Shown here: positions 61,220 to 64,000 of the stretch, in pieces
How positions within the stretch are numbered: the first letter of the stretch is position 1
Layout of the letters: each line of letters begins with the position of its first letter
Origin: Marilutibacter chinensis
Lineage (GTDB): Bacteria > Pseudomonadota > Gammaproteobacteria > Xanthomonadales > Xanthomonadaceae
Assembly (NCBI RefSeq): GCF_021725675.1
Contig: NZ_JAKJPO010000001.1
Location: 434,001 to 498,000 of the forward strand
Length of the DNA stretch: 64,000 nucleotides
Direction: 5' to 3'
The notes under the pieces: model-generated
Databases searched by the model: none
What the model saw: only the letters and a program-made list of their open reading frames with translations
What the model was told of the DNA's origin: nothing
Program-made: the position numbers and the translations under genes

Positions 61220-61996
61220 ATGCTGGTCGACTCGCATTGCCACCTGGATGCGCCGGAGTTCGGCGTCGACCGACGAGACGTGATCGCCCGCGCGCGGGCC
61301 GCGGGCGTGACCCGGCAGATCGTTCCCGCGGTCAGCGCCGCCAGCTGGCCCGGCCTGCGCGAAGCCTGCCGGCTCGCCCCCGGCCTGCACGCGGCCTATG
61401 GCCTGCATCCGATGTACCTGGCCGAGCACCGCCCCGAGCACCTCGTCCAATTGCGGGACTGGCTGCAGCGCGAACATCCGGTCGCGATCGGGGAATGCGG
61501 GCTCGACTACTTCGTCGAGGGCCTGGACCACGACGCGCAGGGCCACTACTTCGATGCCCAGTTGCGGCTCGCACGCGAGTTCGACCTCCCGGTCATCGTG
61601 CATGCGCGCCGTGCCGTGGACGCGGTGATCGCGGCGATCCGCCGTTTCGGCCCCCTGCGCGGCGTGGTCCACAGCTTCTCCGGCAGCCCCGACCAGGCGC
61701 GCCGCCTGCACACGCTGGGCTTCCTGATCGGCCTGGGCGGCCCTGTCACCTATCCGCGCGCGAACCGCCTGCGCCGGATCGCCGCCGAAGTACCGATCGA
61801 AAGCCTGCTGCTCGAAACCGACGCGCCCGACCAGCCCGACGCGGACATCCGCGGCCAGCGCAACGAGCCGGCACGGCTGACCCACGTGCTCGGAACGATC
61901 GCGACCCTGCGCAACATGGTGCCGGACGAACTGGCCCGCGCCACCACCGCCAACGCCGAACGCTTGTTCGGGCTATCCGCCGTAAATGCATCGTGA
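61220..61996 (+). CDS. TatD-family metal-dependent hydrolase (DNase)
   Basis: The product is 258 residues, a TIM-barrel amidohydrolase. The metal ligands are seen in VDSHCHLDAPEFG (HxH), AIGECGLDYF (Glu), VIVHARRAVD (His), GVVHSFSGSP (His) and LLETDAPDQPD (Asp). Members act as Mg-dependent exo- or DNA-repair nucleases; this one is nearer YjjV than TatD itself, judged only by the short N-terminal start. It is followed by a REP pair. Confidence 0.93.
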   Translation: MLVDSHCHLDAPEFGVDRRDVIARARAAGVTRQIVPAVSAASWPGLREACRLAPGLHAAYGLHPMYLAEHRPEHLVQLRDWLQREHPVAIGECGLDYFVEGLDHDAQGHYFDAQLRLAREFDLPVIVHARRAVDAVIAAIRRFGPLRGVVHSFSGSPDQARRLHTLGFLIGLGGPVTYPRANRLRRIAAEVPIESLLLETDAPDQPDADIRGQRNEPARLTHVLGTIATLRNMVPDELARATTANAERLFGLSAVNAS

Positions 61997-62002
61997 CGCC
62001 CA

Positions 62003-62068
62003 CAGGAACGGCGCGAGCCGCGACTGGCTTGAAGGAAAAGCCACATCGCAGCTCACGCCGCTCCTGCG
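62003..62068. repeat. Pair of inverted REP-like elements, copy 4
   Basis: CAGGAACGGCGCGAGCCGCG (62003-62022) and ATCGCAGCTCACGCCGCTCC (62045-62064) face each other between the convergent TatD and tcdA genes, 7 bases after the TatD stop. Confidence 0.7.
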
Positions 62069-62108
62069 AATCCGGGCGGAGGAGAGCTGACCGGCCGCCA
62101 ACAAACGG

Positions 62109-62984
62109 TCATTCGTGCCGATCCGCGTGAATCCGCGGCTCACGGCGTCCGCCGGCGGCCCCGCCTTGCCGGCGCAGCAGCATCTCGAGCGCCTTGCCGA
62201 CAGCGGCGAACGCGAACGTACCGGTGACATGCGTCGCTGCACCCAGGCCGCCGCCGCAATCGAGCTTGAGCGCCGCCTCGCCGTCGACCTTCGGGCGCAC
62301 GCCGCAGACGGTGCCGTCGGCCTGCGGATACTTCACGTTCTCCAGCGAGTACACCGCCGGCACGCTGAAGTAACGTGCCGGGCTGCGCGGGAAATTGAAC
62401 TCGGCACGCAACTTCTTGCGGATCAGCGCCAGCATCGCGTCGTGCTCGGTTCGCGACAGGTCGCGCACCCGCACCAGGGTCGCGTCGGTGCGCCCGCCGG
62501 CCGACCCCACCACTACCAACGGCAGCTTCCGGCGCCGGCACCAGGCAATCAGCTCGACCTTGCTGCGGAAGCTGTCGCAGGCATCGAGCACCAGGTCGAA
62601 ACCGCCTTCGAGCAGCTCGGCCACGTTGCCGGCGGTCAGGAAGCTCGTCACGGCGCTCACCGAGATTCCCGGGTTGATCGCCCGGCAGCGTTCGGCCATC
62701 GCCTCGACCTTGGCACGACCGTACTGACCGGCGAGCGCCGGCAACTGGCGATTGGTGTTCGACACGCACAGGTCGTCCGCGTCGATCAGGGTCAGGTGGC
62801 CGATGCCGGTGCGCGCAAGTGCCTCGACCGCCCACGAGCCTACGCCTCCCATCCCGACCACCGCGACCCGGCAGGCAGAGAAGCGGGCAAGCGCGCCTGC
62901 GCCGTAGAGCCGGTCGACGCCGGCAAAACGCTCCTTCAGCGACGCGTCCAGAACAGGGGAATCAGGGGCTGCGACCATCGGCAT
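62109..62984 (-). CDS. tcdA: tRNA threonylcarbamoyladenosine dehydratase (TcdA/CsdL)
   Basis: The product is 291 residues from the ATG at 62984; the ATG at 62978 is nearly as likely, as neither has a clear ribosome site. The E1-like nucleotide fold is VAVVGMGGVGSWAVEALART, with IDADDLCVSNTNRQLPAL and VLDACDSFRSKVELIAWC as in the family. It converts t6A37 of tRNAs to the cyclic form using ATP. The last residues (GGRREPRIHADRHE) look repeat-encoded rather than ancestral. Confidence 0.92.
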   Translation of the reverse strand: MPMVAAPDSPVLDASLKERFAGVDRLYGAGALARFSACRVAVVGMGGVGSWAVEALARTGIGHLTLIDADDLCVSNTNRQLPALAGQYGRAKVEAMAERCRAINPGISVSAVTSFLTAGNVAELLEGGFDLVLDACDSFRSKVELIAWCRRRKLPLVVVGSAGGRTDATLVRVRDLSRTEHDAMLALIRKKLRAEFNFPRSPARYFSVPAVYSLENVKYPQADGTVCGVRPKVDGEAALKLDCGGGLGAATHVTGTFAFAAVGKALEMLLRRQGGAAGGRREPRIHADRHE

Positions 62985-63058
62985 AGTGTACGGACGGCAG
63001 CCGCTGGCGCCGAGTCGCAGCATGCTATCGTGCCCGCCACATCCAAGGAGGCCAGGCC

Positions 63059-63523
63059 ATGAACGACACCCAGCCCGACACCGCCGCCAAGGCGCCGACG
63101 ACCGGCAATGCATCCAGGTACCTGTTCCTGTTGATCCTCGGCCTGGTCCTGGGCGTGATCGCGACGGTGATGGCGCTGCGTGCGATCGAGGCCCGCAAGA
63201 CCATCGACGACCGCCTTCCCGACGCGGTGATGCACGTGCAGCAGTGGCACCTGGACAAGTTGCAGGCCAGCCTCAAGCAGAATCGCTGCGCCGCCACCGA
63301 CACCCTGCCCCACCTGCGCACCCTGCGCGAGATGGCCAACGACCTCGAACCGGCATTCCCTGACCTTCGCGACGACGAGCGCTTCGTCCAGAGCGCCAGC
63401 AAGCTGCGCGCCACCCTCGACACCGCGCTGGCCAACCCACCGCTCAACTGCGCCGGCGTCGAAGCCGTGGCCAAGGACATCGGCAACGCCTGCAAGGCCT
63501 GCCACCAGGACTTCCGCGGCTGA
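63059..63523 (+). CDS. Membrane-anchored cytochrome c'-like protein
   Basis: The product is 154 residues; AAGGAGG precedes the ATG at 63059. One helix anchors it (YLFLLILGLVLGVIATVMAL, residues 21-40), placing the rest in the periplasm. The C-terminus has the heme site NACKACHQDFRG (CxxCH) at the end of a four-helix pattern, as in cytochrome c' (cytc_2). Length and end match cytochrome c', but the membrane helix is retained without a signal-peptidase site. It may bind gases or carry electrons. It is divergent from tcdA. Confidence 0.86.
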   Translation: MNDTQPDTAAKAPTTGNASRYLFLLILGLVLGVIATVMALRAIEARKTIDDRLPDAVMHVQQWHLDKLQASLKQNRCAATDTLPHLRTLREMANDLEPAFPDLRDDERFVQSASKLRATLDTALANPPLNCAGVEAVAKDIGNACKACHQDFRG

Positions 63524-63654
63524 ACCCACGCTCATCCTGAACGACCCGAAACGGGGCGCCCGGAATTGGCGGAGCGTTCATGCGCGATCTCCTAGCGTGG
63601 AGCCGAAGCGCGGGAATGGGCCCGCGCATGCGCCCTTCGACGCAGGAGACCGGC

Positions 63655-64000
63655 ATGAACAGGATCGATCCCAGCAACCGCGATTCGAACGATGCACGCC
63701 AGAACGCCCCGGACAATAGAGAGCTCCGTCCGCGCCGTTTCGACCTCCGCCTGATCGGCGTCGCCGGCGCAGGCATGCTCGCTCTGGCTGGCTGTGCGAC
63801 TCCCGGCTATGGGCCGTCGGGTTCCGCCGGCTACGGCTCGTCCGCGCCTTCGTACGGCAGCGAGCGCTGCTACGACTGCGGCGTGATCACCCGCATCGAG
63901 CCGATCCGCACCCAGCGCGCCCCGAACGCCACCGGCGCGATACTCGGCGGCCTGGTCGGCGCGGTCGCCGGCCGCGAACTGGCCGACGACGAAAGCAAGG
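63655..64000 (+). CDS. Glycine-zipper 2TM lipoprotein (3' end outside window)
   Basis: The frame is open to the end of the window, giving 115 residues so far. The ATG at 63655 follows CAGGAGACC. After a basic N-terminal region, LIGVAGAGMLALAGCATPGY is a lipoprotein signal with lipobox LAGC at residues 44-47. The mature part is Gly/Ser/Tyr-rich and leads through RCYDCGVITRIEPIRTQRA to a glycine zipper TGAILGGLVGAVAGRELADD. It is similar in type to the protein at 59972 and to SlyB/Pcp lipoproteins of the outer membrane. Confidence 0.85.
   Translation, partial: MNRIDPSNRDSNDARQNAPDNRELRPRRFDLRLIGVAGAGMLALAGCATPGYGPSGSAGYGSSAPSYGSERCYDCGVITRIEPIRTQRAPNATGAILGGLVGAVAGRELADDESK

Overview
The window is GC-rich (roughly two thirds G+C), densely coded DNA from a gammaproteobacterium, most probably a member of the Lysobacteraceae/Xanthomonadaceae (Lysobacter or Luteimonas type). 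This rests on gene order and protein character: serC-pheA-hisC-aroA; uvrC-pgsA followed by tRNA-Gly, tRNA-Cys and tRNA-Leu; exbB-exbD-msbA-lpxK-x-kdsB-phosphatase; sdhCDAB followed by a MAPEG protein, sdhE, ygfX, lolC, lolD and comEC; and a family of short extragenic palindromes built around GGAGCGGCGTAAGCCGC. No genus can be named from the sequence alone. I see no insertion sequence, integrase, rRNA or CRISPR array.

Positions 1-6.2 kb hold secreted proteins: the end of a TPR protein, a four-repeat cysteine protein, and a block of three exported proteins. Two of the three are hydrolases of unrelated mechanism (an M23 metallopeptidase and a serine beta-lactamase/polyglycine-hydrolase-like enzyme), and both carry five copies of the same bacterial tandem repeat domain. 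Positions 6.4-15.1 kb are housekeeping: serS, two TonB-C proteins around an acetyltransferase, and the aroA-hisC-pheA-serC set for chorismate, aromatic amino acids and serine. Positions 15.2-17.7 kb hold msrP-msrQ and a double-FHA membrane protein. Positions 17.8-21 kb form a polyhydroxyalkanoate-granule group (PHA-system protein, unknown protein, patatin-like hydrolase, phasin). Positions 21.2-26.4 kb hold an Mrr-fold membrane protein, a two-domain fatty acyl-CoA reductase of the Marinobacter Maqu_2220 type divergent from an acyl-CoA-binding protein and a TetR regulator, and a TPR protein.

Positions 26.5-34.5 kb are more accessory. A tRNA-Val is followed by a triplicated terminator. An ArsC-like protein comes next, then a low-GC islet with a beta-propeller-like gene broken at a nine-base homopolymer, a glutamate-synthase-like FMN enzyme, an MltB-type transglycosylase, a secreted beta-helix protein, and the Leu-Cys-Gly tRNA group, which here is separated by terminators and palindromic repeats.

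Positions 34.5-48.7 kb run almost entirely on the minus strand and concern the cell envelope: pgsA, uvrC, a tyrosine phosphatase, kdsB, an unknown exported protein, lpxK, msbA, exbD, exbB, comEC, lolD, lolC, ygfX, sdhE and a MAPEG protein. Positions 48.8-53.4 kb hold succinate dehydrogenase (sdhB, A, D, C), bracketed by two different SDH flavinylation factors (SdhE downstream, an SDHAF4/DUF1674 protein upstream) and by ygfZ for iron-sulfur proteins. Positions 53.4-64 kb hold a fused 2-oxoacid dehydrogenase E1, a DASS transporter, a GST, an acetyltransferase, glutaryl-CoA dehydrogenase, two glycine-zipper surface proteins (one cut by the window end), a DUF6116 protein, a TatD nuclease, tcdA and a membrane-anchored cytochrome c'-like protein.
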